Shown here: positions 16,747 through 26,800 of the stretch, one piece after another
Position numbering within the stretch: the stretch's first letter is position 1
How the letters are laid out: each line of letters starts with the position of its first letter
Program-made: the position numbers and the translations under genes
From: Streptomyces akebiae
Lineage (GTDB): Bacteria; Actinomycetota; Actinomycetes; Streptomycetales; Streptomycetaceae
Assembly (NCBI RefSeq): GCF_019599145.1
Contig: NZ_CP080647.1
Location: 2,852,001 to 2,916,000 of the forward strand
Direction: 5' to 3'
DNA: 64,000 nucleotides
Notes under the pieces: generated by a model
What the model was told of the DNA's origin: nothing
Database searches by the model: none
Seen by the model: the letters and a program-made list of their open reading frames with translations, nothing else

Positions 16747-18246
16747 TCACGTCCCGGGTCGCACGGCCTCGATGCCCAGCACCAGCCACACCCACTTCTT
16801 CTCCTGGCCGTCGTCCGGGCCCGTCGCCACCCTTGCTCCGAAGAAGAGGCGGCCGTTCTGGACGCGGATGTCGACCAGTTTCGGGGTCGCCAGGATCGTC
16901 GCCTCGATGGGGAGGCCGAAGTAGTAGTAGGGCGTTTCCCTGCCGCTTCGGGGGTCGATGCTGACGAGGCCGTAGGGCCTGATGTTGTCGGTGCTCTCTC
17001 GGTATGCGAGGAGTTGGTCACCGCTCATGCGCAAGGGGTGGAGGAGTTGGTTGTGGCCCGACTCGAACTTCTTCGTCGTCTTTCCCGTTTCGACGTCGAA
17101 CCCGATGATCCAGTTGGAGTTCGCCTCGGCTGTCTGGTCCGGGTCTTCCCTGCTCTCCAGGAAGACCTGACCGTCTCCGACCACCACGGACGGGCAGTCG
17201 TCGATCGTGTTGACGTTCGTCTGGCTCGCGCAGTCGGCGACATACGTGCCGTTGCCAAGGCTGATCGTCGCGCGGTAGTCACCGTTCTCATCGAGCGTGA
17301 TCAGGTCGGTGATGTTGACATCGCCTGCCGCGGTGCCGAGGACGGCCGGTTCGCTGGACATCAGGTAGACGTTCCGGACGCCCTTGGTGACGTCGTACGT
17401 CCACCGCACCTCGCCGGTGCGAGGGTCGACGCTGCGGATCCGGAAGGTGTAATCGAGCGTCTTCCTGACGACGCAGGTGTCGCGGATCAGCAGGGCCTTT
17501 CCGCCTGCACTGCCCGTGTCCCGGCAACCGTCGGTGCGCCGTTTGCGCCAAAGTTCCTCGCCCGAGGACATCGCGTACGCGCTCGATCCCTTGCTCCACG
17601 TCACAGCCACGGTGCCCCTGGTCAGGGTGACGCTGGGCAGGGTCTCGGCATAGTGCGGTGCGCCGGTCGAGGGGAGCGCCTTCTGCCAGAGCTTCCTGCC
17701 CGTGTCGAGGTCGAGGAACGCCACGTGGTCGCAGAGCGCCTGCTCCCCCGAGTCCGCCCTGAACAGCACCGCCGTACGGCCGTCGGCGGTCACATGGTGC
17801 GTCGTACCGCAGATCGGGCCGTCCAGTCTGACCCGCCAGGCCTCGTCGCCCAGGGTCACGTCCTGGCCGATCTCGTAGCCCGCGAGCGTGCGGTTGATGC
17901 CCTTGGCGAGGATCGTCTTCGTGGCCCACAGCCCCGGCATCTCTGTGTGCTCGCCCGGGCCCACGTCGTCGACCGAGAAGCGGAACGCCATCCGTCCACT
18001 GATGGTGCGGGGGCGTTTCTCGACGGTCTCGCGAACGTCATCCGGGTGCTGGGGGGCGGCGGCTGACTTTGTGTCGCCGGGGGTGGGATCATCCTCGGTC
18101 GCGTACGCCAGCAGCCCGGCGCCCGCACACAGCGCGGCGACCACGGCGGCCGCCACTGATCCCAGCAGTCTCGTACGGCGTCGGCGTGCGGTCCGCGCCG
18201 TGTCGGCGGACGCGGTGAACGGGGAGGGAGGCGGCCCGAAGGTCAT
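16747..18246 (-). CDS. Membrane-anchored PQQ-like beta-propeller protein
   Basis: This 499-residue protein has a short cytoplasmic Pro/Arg-rich start and one transmembrane helix (about residues 28-48, GSVAAAVVAALCAGAGLLAY). An extracytoplasmic domain follows with PQQ-type propeller blades: LDLDTGRKLWQKAL, SSGEELWRKR, DPRTGEVRWTYDV and FDVETGKTTKKF. Such blades often serve as protein-binding scaffolds rather than enzymes. The ATG at 18246 lies 2 bases after the mycosin stop, so it is co-translated with mycP and eccB. This makes it a probable accessory or sensor part of the secretion system. Four or more Cys could form outside disulfides. It is not a core Ecc protein. Confidence 0.85.
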   Translation of the reverse strand: MTFGPPPSPFTASADTARTARRRRTRLLGSVAAAVVAALCAGAGLLAYATEDDPTPGDTKSAAAPQHPDDVRETVEKRPRTISGRMAFRFSVDDVGPGEHTEMPGLWATKTILAKGINRTLAGYEIGQDVTLGDEAWRVRLDGPICGTTHHVTADGRTAVLFRADSGEQALCDHVAFLDLDTGRKLWQKALPSTGAPHYAETLPSVTLTRGTVAVTWSKGSSAYAMSSGEELWRKRRTDGCRDTGSAGGKALLIRDTCVVRKTLDYTFRIRSVDPRTGEVRWTYDVTKGVRNVYLMSSEPAVLGTAAGDVNITDLITLDENGDYRATISLGNGTYVADCASQTNVNTIDDCPSVVVGDGQVFLESREDPDQTAEANSNWIIGFDVETGKTTKKFESGHNQLLHPLRMSGDQLLAYRESTDNIRPYGLVSIDPRSGRETPYYYFGLPIEATILATPKLVDIRVQNGRLFFGARVATGPDDGQEKKWVWLVLGIEAVRPGT

Positions 18247-18248
18247 GC

Positions 18249-19487
18249 TCAAGCGCCCTTTCTGCGGTGCCGGCGGCGCAGATCGCGCAAGACGACCGCC
18301 GTGCCGACGATGACCGTGACCACGGCCGCGGCGAGGCCGAGGGTGTACGTGGCGTAGCGCTCGTCGCGTTCCTGCGGGGTCTCGGCGAGCGAGAAGCGGG
18401 CGGTGTCGGGGGCCGGGGCCTTGGACACTCCGGGGTCCGGGGTCGGCGACGAGGGCGGGTCGGCCACGTCGGAGTCCTGGACGGCGCGGACCGGGTCGAC
18501 CACACCCCAGCCGACGAAGTTGTCGTGGCCGTTGACGGAGCGTTCGGCCGTCTGCTCGATCTGGGTCACGATCTGCGCGGTCGACCAGTCCCGGTGCTTC
18601 TCCTTGAGGAGCGCGGCAACCCCGGAGACGAACGGGGCGGAGAAGCTGGTGCCGTTGTCCGTGCACTGACCGCCGCCCGGGACCGTGGAAACGATGTCGA
18701 CGCCAGGGGCCGCCACGCCCACGAATGCGCCCGCCTGGGAGAAGGACGCCCGCTCGTTGTTGCGGTCCGAGGACGCCACCGCGAGGACACCGGGGAACGC
18801 AGCCGGATAGGTGTTCTTGTACGTGCCGTCGAGGCCGTCATTGCCTGCGGAGGCGACCACGACGACGTCGCGCTCAAGGGCGGCGCGGACCGCCTGCGCG
18901 AGCCTGGAGGTGCCGGACAGGGGCTTGGTCGTGTCCTGGGAGATGTTGATGACGTCGGCACCCTGGGAGACGGCGTAGGTGATCGCCTCCGCCATGGAGT
19001 CCGAGTCGCCGCTGTTCTCGGCGTCGTTCTGGCGGATCGGGATGATCGTGGCGTTGGGGGCAAGGCCCACGAAGCCCGTGCCGTCGTGCGGCCGGGCCGC
19101 GATGATGCCCGCGACCTTCGTCCCGTGTCCCTCGCGGTCGTTCGTGGGATCGGCGCCCTTGCCCTTTGCCAGGAAGTCGCGGCCTGCGGCCTTGTCGACC
19201 GCCGCCTTCAACTGCGGGTTGCGGTCGTCGACTCCGGTGTCGATGACCGCAACCCGGATGCCCTTGCCCTTGTCGGTGCCCTGCCAGAGTTCGTCCAGGA
19301 GCACACGCTGCAACGCCCAGGGCGTGCCCTTGATCTGCTTGGCCGGGAACGCGCACGCACCGCTGCCGTCGAGCCGCACGCGCGTGTCGGACGTACCGGG
19401 CGCCTCCGGGCCGGCCCCGGGCGCAGCGGTGCTCAGCATCGTCAGCAGTGCGGCCACGGCCGGCAGAGTTGTCTTCTTCGGCGACAC
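18249..19487 (-). CDS. mycP: Mycosin-like S8 serine protease (second copy)
   Basis: This 412-residue membrane-anchored subtilase has a signal peptide (first 25 residues). The triad is Asp83 in VAVIDTGVDD, His121 in GHGTKVAG and Ser281 in NGTSFSAP, with oxyanion Asn216 in SAGNDG. A Pro/Ser-rich stalk and a transmembrane helix near residues 380-402 end in a basic RDLRRRHRRKGA tail. All catalytic residues are intact. It lies between eccB and the PQQ gene, the canonical position for the core mycosin, and its codon use matches its neighbours, unlike the first copy at 8414-9793. GTG 19487 is the assigned start. Confidence 0.95.
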   Translation of the reverse strand: MSPKKTTLPAVAALLTMLSTAAPGAGPEAPGTSDTRVRLDGSGACAFPAKQIKGTPWALQRVLLDELWQGTDKGKGIRVAVIDTGVDDRNPQLKAAVDKAAGRDFLAKGKGADPTNDREGHGTKVAGIIAARPHDGTGFVGLAPNATIIPIRQNDAENSGDSDSMAEAITYAVSQGADVINISQDTTKPLSGTSRLAQAVRAALERDVVVVASAGNDGLDGTYKNTYPAAFPGVLAVASSDRNNERASFSQAGAFVGVAAPGVDIVSTVPGGGQCTDNGTSFSAPFVSGVAALLKEKHRDWSTAQIVTQIEQTAERSVNGHDNFVGWGVVDPVRAVQDSDVADPPSSPTPDPGVSKAPAPDTARFSLAETPQERDERYATYTLGLAAAVVTVIVGTAVVLRDLRRRHRRKGA

Positions 19488-19553
19488 CTGTACGTCGCTC
19501 CCGTCCTTCTGTGCTGTGGAGCCGCTGCTGGGGTGGTGCGCAGACGCTCGCGT

Positions 19554-21092
19554 TCACGAACCCTGCGGCTGGCGGGCGCTGTTGGTGTCCAGGCGGGGGC
19601 CCTTGGCGAGGAACTCCGACCAGACCAGTGGAACCCTCGCCGGCCGGACGTTCTCGTAGCCGAGCTTCACCTGGGCCTCGCTCGGCTCCGGTGTCCCGTC
19701 CGACGTCCTCTTCTTACCGTCCACACCGACGCCGGACCGCTCGCTGTCGCTGTCGCCGTTCGCCTGGACGGCGTATCTGAGGCCGGTGTCCGTCACCAGG
19801 AAGAGCGATCCCGAGTCGCTGTCGGTGCCCTGGATCTGGGTGTAAAGCAGTCCCGTTCCCGGAGTGACGTACGTGCTCGTGCCGCCCGCGGCGATCTCAG
19901 CGGGGTACTCGGTGCCCGCCCAGGTCCGGAGCGTGGTGCCGTTGTCGTCGTCGACGTCGCTCAGGACGTTGCACACAGTGTTGCGACCCGAGTCCGCGGA
20001 AGCCGAGTTGACCATGGAGGCGCGCTGTGCCGGCCAGTCCGACGGCTGACCGGCGAAAGGCGTGCCGTCGGCGGTGAAGTCCTGGAGACCCACCTTCGCC
20101 GCCTGGCTGTTCATGTTGAGGACCGCGGACTGCGGCGAGTTGATGAGCAGCCAGGCGGTGAACGCGCTGATGGCCTTCACCTCACCCGGCAGCACGACGT
20201 AGTACTTCTCGCCCTCGCCCGTCTCCGTCACAAGGACCATGCCGACCCTGTTCTCCTCGTCGGAGAGCTGACCCTGCACCCCGGCGGGGGAGCCGACTCC
20301 GGGCGGGAGTCGGGGAAACGAGATCGGGTCGCCCCGGTGCAGGGTCTCGATCCACTCCTTGGTGACGAGCTGTGGCTGCTTGGAGCCGACGAGCGTCTCC
20401 GTCAACTTCTGATCGTCCTCGTCCGCCGCCTCGCCCGCCACGCGATACGCCTTCCCGGCTGCGTCCACCAGATAGCGCTCCCCGGCGCGGGTCTTGACGT
20501 ACAGCACCTCGCCGCCGGAAAGGCGTTCGGAGCCGTCCGTCTTCCGCACATCCCGGTCGGCGAAGACGAACGTCGCCTCCTGGACCGTACTGCCCTTGCC
20601 GCCGGGCTGCTCGCACACCGCCCACCGCTTGGCCTTGCCCGCCTCGTCGGACGTCGGCAGCCGGTCCGGTGCGTAGGGGATGCCGAGGATCGGGCCGCGG
20701 GGCGGCTTGCCCGCGTCGAGGATCTTGTCGCTGATCTGGACGACCTGGTAGTCGGCACCGTTCATGAGCAGTCGGGCGGAGGCAAGGTTGAGGACGGGGT
20801 GGAGGCGGGTCGTCCCGTCCGTCTTGAGGACGACGTAGCGCGTCGTCGACTGCTTGCCCACGATGACCCGGGTGCCGGGCTGGTTCCAGTCCTTGGGCGC
20901 GGTGGGCTGGAACATGCCCCAGGCTCCGAAGACGCCCAGTGCGAGGGCGCCCGCGATCAGGCTAGGCACGACGGCCCGCAACGGCTTCGGAGCCCCTTCC
21001 TCAGAGCCCCAGGGCGACGGCTGGAGGAAGGCTGCGAGAGTGCGTCGCTTCGCGAACGTGTAGGCGTTGAGTTCGTCCCGCCGTGATGCCAT
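19554..21092 (-). CDS. eccB: Type VII secretion protein EccB
   Basis: EccB is a bitopic core subunit with a large extracytoplasmic domain. The 512-residue chain opens with the family start MASRRDELNAYTFAKRRTLA, has one membrane helix at about residues 38-60, then the repeat-like periplasmic domain (KDWNQPGTRVIVGKQSTTRY, VLNLASARLL, CNVL motif). Family length is about 480-530. It is 66 bases before the mycosin gene on the minus strand and divergent from eccE, with 176 bases between them for two promoters. Confidence 0.96.
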   Translation of the reverse strand: MASRRDELNAYTFAKRRTLAAFLQPSPWGSEEGAPKPLRAVVPSLIAGALALGVFGAWGMFQPTAPKDWNQPGTRVIVGKQSTTRYVVLKTDGTTRLHPVLNLASARLLMNGADYQVVQISDKILDAGKPPRGPILGIPYAPDRLPTSDEAGKAKRWAVCEQPGGKGSTVQEATFVFADRDVRKTDGSERLSGGEVLYVKTRAGERYLVDAAGKAYRVAGEAADEDDQKLTETLVGSKQPQLVTKEWIETLHRGDPISFPRLPPGVGSPAGVQGQLSDEENRVGMVLVTETGEGEKYYVVLPGEVKAISAFTAWLLINSPQSAVLNMNSQAAKVGLQDFTADGTPFAGQPSDWPAQRASMVNSASADSGRNTVCNVLSDVDDDNGTTLRTWAGTEYPAEIAAGGTSTYVTPGTGLLYTQIQGTDSDSGSLFLVTDTGLRYAVQANGDSDSERSGVGVDGKKRTSDGTPEPSEAQVKLGYENVRPARVPLVWSEFLAKGPRLDTNSARQPQGS

Positions 21093-21268
21093 GAGTGCCT
21101 GTTTCTCCCCGTACCGCGCCCGGGGGCCAACAGCCCCCGCCCTCCGTGTCAGACCGGCCCCCTACTATGCCTGTTGAGCCTTGGTGCGCGTGGGGCGGGT
21201 AGGGTGCCTTCCGCATCGAGGCCGCTGTCGAGTGGGTCGTTTCAGGTGTCTACGGGGGGTTTGCAGCA

Positions 21269-22603
21269 ATGGCTTCCGCAAGCCGGACGCGATCACGGTC
21301 GCGCACAGAGGCGGCCGGCCCGCGTTCGTCTCCCGCGCCCGCCCCGGCGTCCACGCCCGCGGTGACGACGCCCGTTCCCGGTCCGGTCGCGCTTCGCCTC
21401 AAGGCGGGTTCCGGGCACTTCGGGGCGTTCCGGTTGCGGCAGTTGCTGCTCGTCGAGGCGGCTGCCGCCGTGTTGCTCGCCGGCTGGGCTGTGCACCCCC
21501 TCGCGCTCGTTCCCGCGGCCGTCATCGCCGTCGTGCTCGTGCTGCTCGCCGTCGTACGTCGCCGTGGGCGCTCCCTGCCCGAATGGCTCGCCACGGCGCG
21601 GGCGTTGAAGGCGCGGCAGCGGAAGGCCGCCGGTGCGGTGGTCCGGCCGGGGACGGAGCCAGGGCTGGCGCCCGCCGTGGAGTGCGACCCGAGCCTGCGG
21701 ACGTACGCGTACGGCGGGAGGGACCGGCGGGCCGTCGGCATCATCGGGGACGGGACGTTCGTCACCGCCGTGCTGCAGGTCGAGGCGGACGCCACCGCGC
21801 TGCGTGCCGAGCGAAGCCGGCAGCCGTTGCCCCTCGGGCTGGTGCGTGACGCGCTGGAGGTGGACGGGATCCGGCTGGAGGGTGCGCAGATCGTGCTGCA
21901 CACGCAGCCCGCGCCCGCCATACAGCTGCCCCAGCAGTCGGTGGCCGTCAGCAACTATGCGCCTCTGCAGGCGCAGACGGGCGCCCCGGCGGTCCGGATC
22001 ACCTGGATCGCGCTGAAGCTGGATCCCGAGTTGTGCCCCGAGGCCGTGGCCGCCCGCGGGGGTGGGCTCCTGGGGGCGCAGAAGTGTGTGGTGCGGGTCG
22101 CGGATCATCTGGCCAGCCGGCTCACCGGGGCCGGATTCCGGACGACCCTACTCGATGAGGAGGAACTGGTCGCCGCGCTCGCCACTTCCGCCTGCGCCAA
22201 TCCGCTGGTGACGGCGGAGGCCGGACGTACGGACACTCCGCAGCGGCGGACCGAGGAGTCAGGGCGGAGCTGGCGGTGCGACAACCGTCGGCACACGACC
22301 TACTGGGTGCGGCGTTGGCCGCAGTTGGGTGGTCGGGGGCCTTCGCTGCCACAGCTCGTGGGGCTGCTCACGGCCATACCCGCGCTCGCGACGACCTTCA
22401 GTCTGACCCTGGCACGCGGCGAACGGCACGAGGTGGTGCTCACCGGGCACCTCCGGGTGACGGGGCGCAGCGACGACGAACTCGTGGTGGCCCGGCGCGC
22501 CTTGGAGCACGCGGCCCGGCAGGCCGGGGCCGGGCTCGCGCGGCTGGACCGTGAACAGTTGCCGGGCGTGCTCGCCAGTCTGCCTCTCGGGGGTGTTCGG
22601 TGA
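21269..22603 (+). CDS. eccE: Type VII secretion protein EccE
   Basis: This 444-residue protein has two transmembrane helices near residues 55-100 (LLLVEAAAAVLLAGWAVHPL and the following one) and then the EccE cytoplasmic domain, with CDPSLRTYAYGGRDRRAVGI, VAVSNYAPLQ and a C-terminal ARGERHEVVLTGHLRVTGRS. EccE sits at the edge of the ESX membrane complex. A basic Ser/Arg-rich leader precedes the membrane part. Its stop overlaps the next start (TGATG), so the downstream unknown gene is translated with it. Confidence 0.92.
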   Translation: MASASRTRSRSRTEAAGPRSSPAPAPASTPAVTTPVPGPVALRLKAGSGHFGAFRLRQLLLVEAAAAVLLAGWAVHPLALVPAAVIAVVLVLLAVVRRRGRSLPEWLATARALKARQRKAAGAVVRPGTEPGLAPAVECDPSLRTYAYGGRDRRAVGIIGDGTFVTAVLQVEADATALRAERSRQPLPLGLVRDALEVDGIRLEGAQIVLHTQPAPAIQLPQQSVAVSNYAPLQAQTGAPAVRITWIALKLDPELCPEAVAARGGGLLGAQKCVVRVADHLASRLTGAGFRTTLLDEEELVAALATSACANPLVTAEAGRTDTPQRRTEESGRSWRCDNRRHTTYWVRRWPQLGGRGPSLPQLVGLLTAIPALATTFSLTLARGERHEVVLTGHLRVTGRSDDELVVARRALEHAARQAGAGLARLDREQLPGVLASLPLGGVR

Positions 22604-23400
22604 TGACCATGACCGGTACGGGTCCGCATGCGCCCGGGGTCGGCGCCGACCCCGGGTCCGGCATTGCCGAGCCTTCCGTCGGTGAGCGGGTGCGGGAGCG
22701 GGTGCGCTCCGGGTTCGGGCTCATCGGGCCCCGGCACGGGCGGCACGCTTTGTCGGTCGACCACTTCGACTCGCTCGCGCTGCCCATCGGGGACGACGGG
22801 GTCGTCATAGGGGTGGATGCCGAGAGGCAGCCCGCCGTGCTGGGGATCAACCGGCCCACTCCGTACGACATCGTCCTCATCGGCGGGCTGTGGACCGCCC
22901 AGGTGCTCGCCCTCCGCGCGGCGGCGACGGGAGCGCGGGTCGCCGTGGAGACCGGGCGTCCGCAGGCCTGGATGCAGATGGTGCATGCCATGGGCGGCGG
23001 TCAGAACGGCATGGCCGTGTACGACGTCGGGCGGGTACCTCCGCAGGGCGCGTCGGCCGGCGGTCCTGTGGTCGTCATCCGTGACTGCGGCATGCGACCG
23101 CCGCGCGGCCGGGTCGTCTCCGGGCCCTGGCAGTCCGTGGTGACGTTGCTGCCGTACCTCAGTCCGGTCGCTCCTCGGCTCATCCGGCAGGCCCGGCTCG
23201 TCGGTGTGCAGCGGGTCTCACCAGACGAGGCGGCGGAGTTGGGGCGCACGATGGCCCTGCCCCGGGCGGACATGGACTCGTTGCCCACACTCGCCGACGG
23301 CGTCACCCTCTGGTGCGCCGATCGCGACCGGCAGTACGTGATGACCCAGCCGACCGACGCCGAGATCGGGTTGCTGGGTACGCCTCGGCGGATCGACTGA
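22603..23400 (+). CDS. Conserved unknown protein coupled to eccE
   Basis: This 265-residue soluble protein has no membrane helix or signal. It contains GLIGPRHGRHALSVDHFDSL, a VVIGVDAERQPAVLGINRP strand region, and YDIVLIGGLWTAQVLALRAA, reminiscent of a nucleotide-type alpha/beta fold. It ends with PTDAEIGLLGTPRRID. I do not recognise a family. The ATG overlaps the eccE stop (22601-22605), and the EspI-like ATPase follows, so a cytoplasmic role in the secretion machine is likely. Confidence 0.75.
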   Translation: MTMTGTGPHAPGVGADPGSGIAEPSVGERVRERVRSGFGLIGPRHGRHALSVDHFDSLALPIGDDGVVIGVDAERQPAVLGINRPTPYDIVLIGGLWTAQVLALRAAATGARVAVETGRPQAWMQMVHAMGGGQNGMAVYDVGRVPPQGASAGGPVVVIRDCGMRPPRGRVVSGPWQSVVTLLPYLSPVAPRLIRQARLVGVQRVSPDEAAELGRTMALPRADMDSLPTLADGVTLWCADRDRQYVMTQPTDAEIGLLGTPRRID

Positions 23401-23869
23401 GGGCGGTCGAGGGGCGTCGGGGTTTCGCGGACCGCTCTCGGGCTGCGTCGGGCCTACGGGTGCGACAGCAGCTGGCGTTCCGGTCCGGTAACCGTTCGGT
23501 CCCGATAATCGGGCGGTGCCGGTGGGCATTTCGGCTCGTGAATGTCCGGTCCCGGTGACCGTCCTGGTCGCCGTCGCGAGCACGGCGCCGGTCACTGTGG
23601 TGCATCGGCTCCGGATCTCTGCTTTGGAGTCGCTCACCGATAATGACCGGTTTGACCAGTCTCGTTGGGGATATGTGCGCCATCCCCGGGCAGGGCGTGG
23701 CGAAGCGGGCGGGGCGCGGTGGGGTGGACGGGCCTGCCGTCGTTGCCCTTGTGGTGATTAGGCTGGGACCGGGGGCGCACATCACGACGTCACGACGACA
23801 CGGCTCGAACGACCAGAACGGTCGGCCCCGGCACGGCTTTGAGGGTGCTCGACCACACCAGGAGGAATT
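23401..23869 (+). other. 469-base gap before the EspI-like gene
   Basis: No gene seen. The gap contains a perfect 13-base palindrome CCCGATAATCGGG at about 23502-23514, several CCGGT/ACCGG elements, and a TAGGCT that could be a -10 near 23758. A strong ribosome site (GGAGGA, 23861-23866) ends the gap. The palindrome could be an operator for the downstream ATPase gene; I have no match for it. Confidence 0.4.
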
Positions 23870-26800
23870 GTGAACAGCGATCGGGACGGGATCCGCGGGG
23901 GCTGGGCCACACCCGGCGATGACCAGTCCGACGCGGAGTCCGCCGTCGAGGCGACGGGCGAGTTCACCATCGATTACGCGCCGCCTGCCTGGTACACGCA
24001 GAACGCCTCGTCGGGCGGGTCGGGTTCGGGACCGGGTACGGGGACGGGGACGGGGACGGGGACGGAACCCGGGGCCGCGTCGGACGAGGGGGGCCTTCCG
24101 GGTGGTGCGCATCCGGCCCCGCCCTGGCCGCCGGTGGCTGCCGCGCCCGAAGCCGGTGCGGAGAGCGGGGACATCGAGAGTGGCGCGACCATGCGGATCT
24201 CCGCCGCCGCGTTGAAGCAAGAGATCTCGGCTGTGGGTGCTGGTGCTGGTGGCTCGGCCGAGTCTGAGAGTGCGAGTGCGGCAGACGGTGGCACGGGTGT
24301 CGAGGGAGTGAGCGAGGCCGGTACGACCGCCGCTGTCGCTGAGGTCGGCGAGCCGGGCGCGGGTGCCGCCGCGCAGCCTGTAGCTGCTTCCGCTGCCGAG
24401 ACGGTGCAGGACACGCAGGGCGGCGCCGGTCAGGACGGCGGCGGCGGTGCCGCTGCGGACGGTACGGCCACCGTGGGTGCGTCCGGCGAGGCGGCATCCG
24501 AGGCCGAGGCCTCTGGAGTCGAACCGTCAGGCGGCGACATCACCCCGGACTCCGCCTCCGACGGGGCGGAGCCGACGGGAGCCGTCTCTCAGGACGCCGC
24601 GCCTCAGGGCGACACACCTCAGCACACCGCTGCGCAGGACTCGTCGCCCCAGAGCGCGACAACGGACGACGTCCAAGCCGACGAGGCCGCACCCTCGGCC
24701 GCAGCGCCTCAGCCGGGTTCGCCTCAACCCGTGCCTCAGACCGGTGCACCGCAGAACACCCCGCCTGTCACGCCCGCTCCGGGTGTCCCCGGTGGTGCGC
24801 CTCAGGGGGCCTCCGCCTGGACTCCCCCACCAGCACCGCACGGTGCGCTTCCGCCGCTGCCGCCCGCGTTCCAGCTCGCGGCGCCTGTCGCGCCCGCACC
24901 GGCAGCGCAGTGGCCGCCGTCCGCGCCGCCGTCCGCGCCGCCGGCCGAGGCCTCGCAGGTGTCCCCCGGGACGCCCGAGCAGCAGGCTGCGCACGCGCAG
25001 GGGGCACCGTCCGTACCTCCGCAGCAGCCGGACCACCCGCAGGCTCCGCAGGGTGCCCCCGCAGCCTGGGGCACCCCGATCGACGCCTCACCCGGCGCCC
25101 CCATCGGGGCCCCCACCCCCGCTGCCTCCCCCGCCCCCGGCGACCCCGCCGCCCCCGCCGCCCCTGACGCGGCCGGTGCGCCTCAGGTGACCATCGCCTC
25201 CAACGCACCCGACACACCCGGCGCACCCGGCGCCCCCGGCACTCCCGGCACCAACAGCGCCCCGAGCGAGCCCGGCACACCGGGCACCCCCGACGCCACC
25301 GGCGTCCCTGGTGCACCCGCAGCACCCGCAGCACCCGCAGCACCCATGGCACCCGGCGTGCCCGCCTCACCCGACGCACCCCACGCCCCCACCAGCCCCG
25401 CCGCCCCCGGCCCGACGCCTCCGCAGGGCCAGCCGGCGGCGCCCCCGCAGGCCCCCGGCACCCCCTCCCCCACCGGTTACGGCTTCCCGCCCGCCGACGC
25501 ACCCGTCCCACCGCAGGCACCCATCCCCCAGCAGAGCGGCTACGGCTTCCCCCAACCCCCGGCCCAGCCAGGTCAGCCGGTACAGGGGGAGCACCAGGGA
25601 CAGGCCGGGCACCCCGGTCACCCGGGTCAGCCGGTCGCCCCCCACCCCGGCGCGTCGCCCCCGGCGCAACCCACCCCCGGTTACGGCTTCCCGCCCGCCG
25701 ACGCACCCGTCCCGCCGCAGGCACCCATCCCCCAGCAGAGCGGCTACGGCTTCCCCCAACCCCCGGCCCAGCCGGACCAGCCGGCCCAGCCGGGGACCCC
25801 TGGTGCCCCTGGTGCCCCCGTGCCTCAGCAGCACGGCTACGGCTTTCCTCAAGGGGCGGCCCAGCCGCCCGGCTCCCCGTACCCCCCGGCCCCCCAGACC
25901 GGCTACGGATTCCCGCCCTCAGCCGCTCAGGCGCCGACCCCTCCGGGCCCGCCCAACTCCCCCGCCCCTCAGGGTGGTTATGGATTCCCCCAGCCCCCTG
26001 CTCAACCAGGTCAGCCGGGGCACCCGGGCCATCCCGGTCAACCCCAACCCCCCTTCCCCGGTCAGCCCGGAGACCCGGGGCAGCAGGCCCACTCCGGTCA
26101 CCCCGGTCACCCGGGACACCCCGGTCAGCCCGGTGGGCAGCCCCAGCCCCCCGCCCCCATCGACCCCCGCACCGGCGCCGCTTGGCCGCAGCCCGTGCAG
26201 CACGACCACCGGCAGCCCACCAACCCGGGGGTGGCGCCCCTCGGTTACACGGCGGCCGTGGAGTTGTCGTCGGACCGGCTGCTGAACAGCAAGAAGCAGA
26301 AGCAGAAGAGCAGCCGTCCGTCCTCGGGGGGCGGGCTGTTCAAGCTGGGCGGCAAGAAGGAGGAGGCCGAGCGGCAGCGGAAGCTGGAGCTGATCAGGAC
26401 GCCGGTGCTGTCCTGCTACCGCATCGCGGTCATCAGCCTCAAGGGCGGCGTGGGCAAGACGACGACCACCACGGCCCTCGGCTCGACCCTCGCCACCGAA
26501 CGGCAGGACAAGATCCTCGCGATCGACGCCAACCCGGACGCCGGCACGCTCGGCCGTCGTGTGCGGCGCGAGACCGGGGCGACCATCCGTGACCTCGTCC
26601 AGGCGATCCCGTACCTCAACTCGTACATGGACATCCGGCGGTTCACCTCGCAGGCGGCCTCCGGACTGGAGATCATCGCCAACGACGTGGACCCCGCCGT
26701 CTCCACGACGTTCAACGACGAGGACTACCGGCGTGCGATCGACATCCTCGGCAAGCAGTACCCGATCATCCTCACCGACTCGGGCACCGGTCTGCTCTAC

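Noticed and set aside
25480..26150. Regular repeats resembling a CRISPR array
   Set aside because: The units are in-frame Pro/Gln-rich coding repeats (GYGFP blocks) of unequal length with no distinct spacers.
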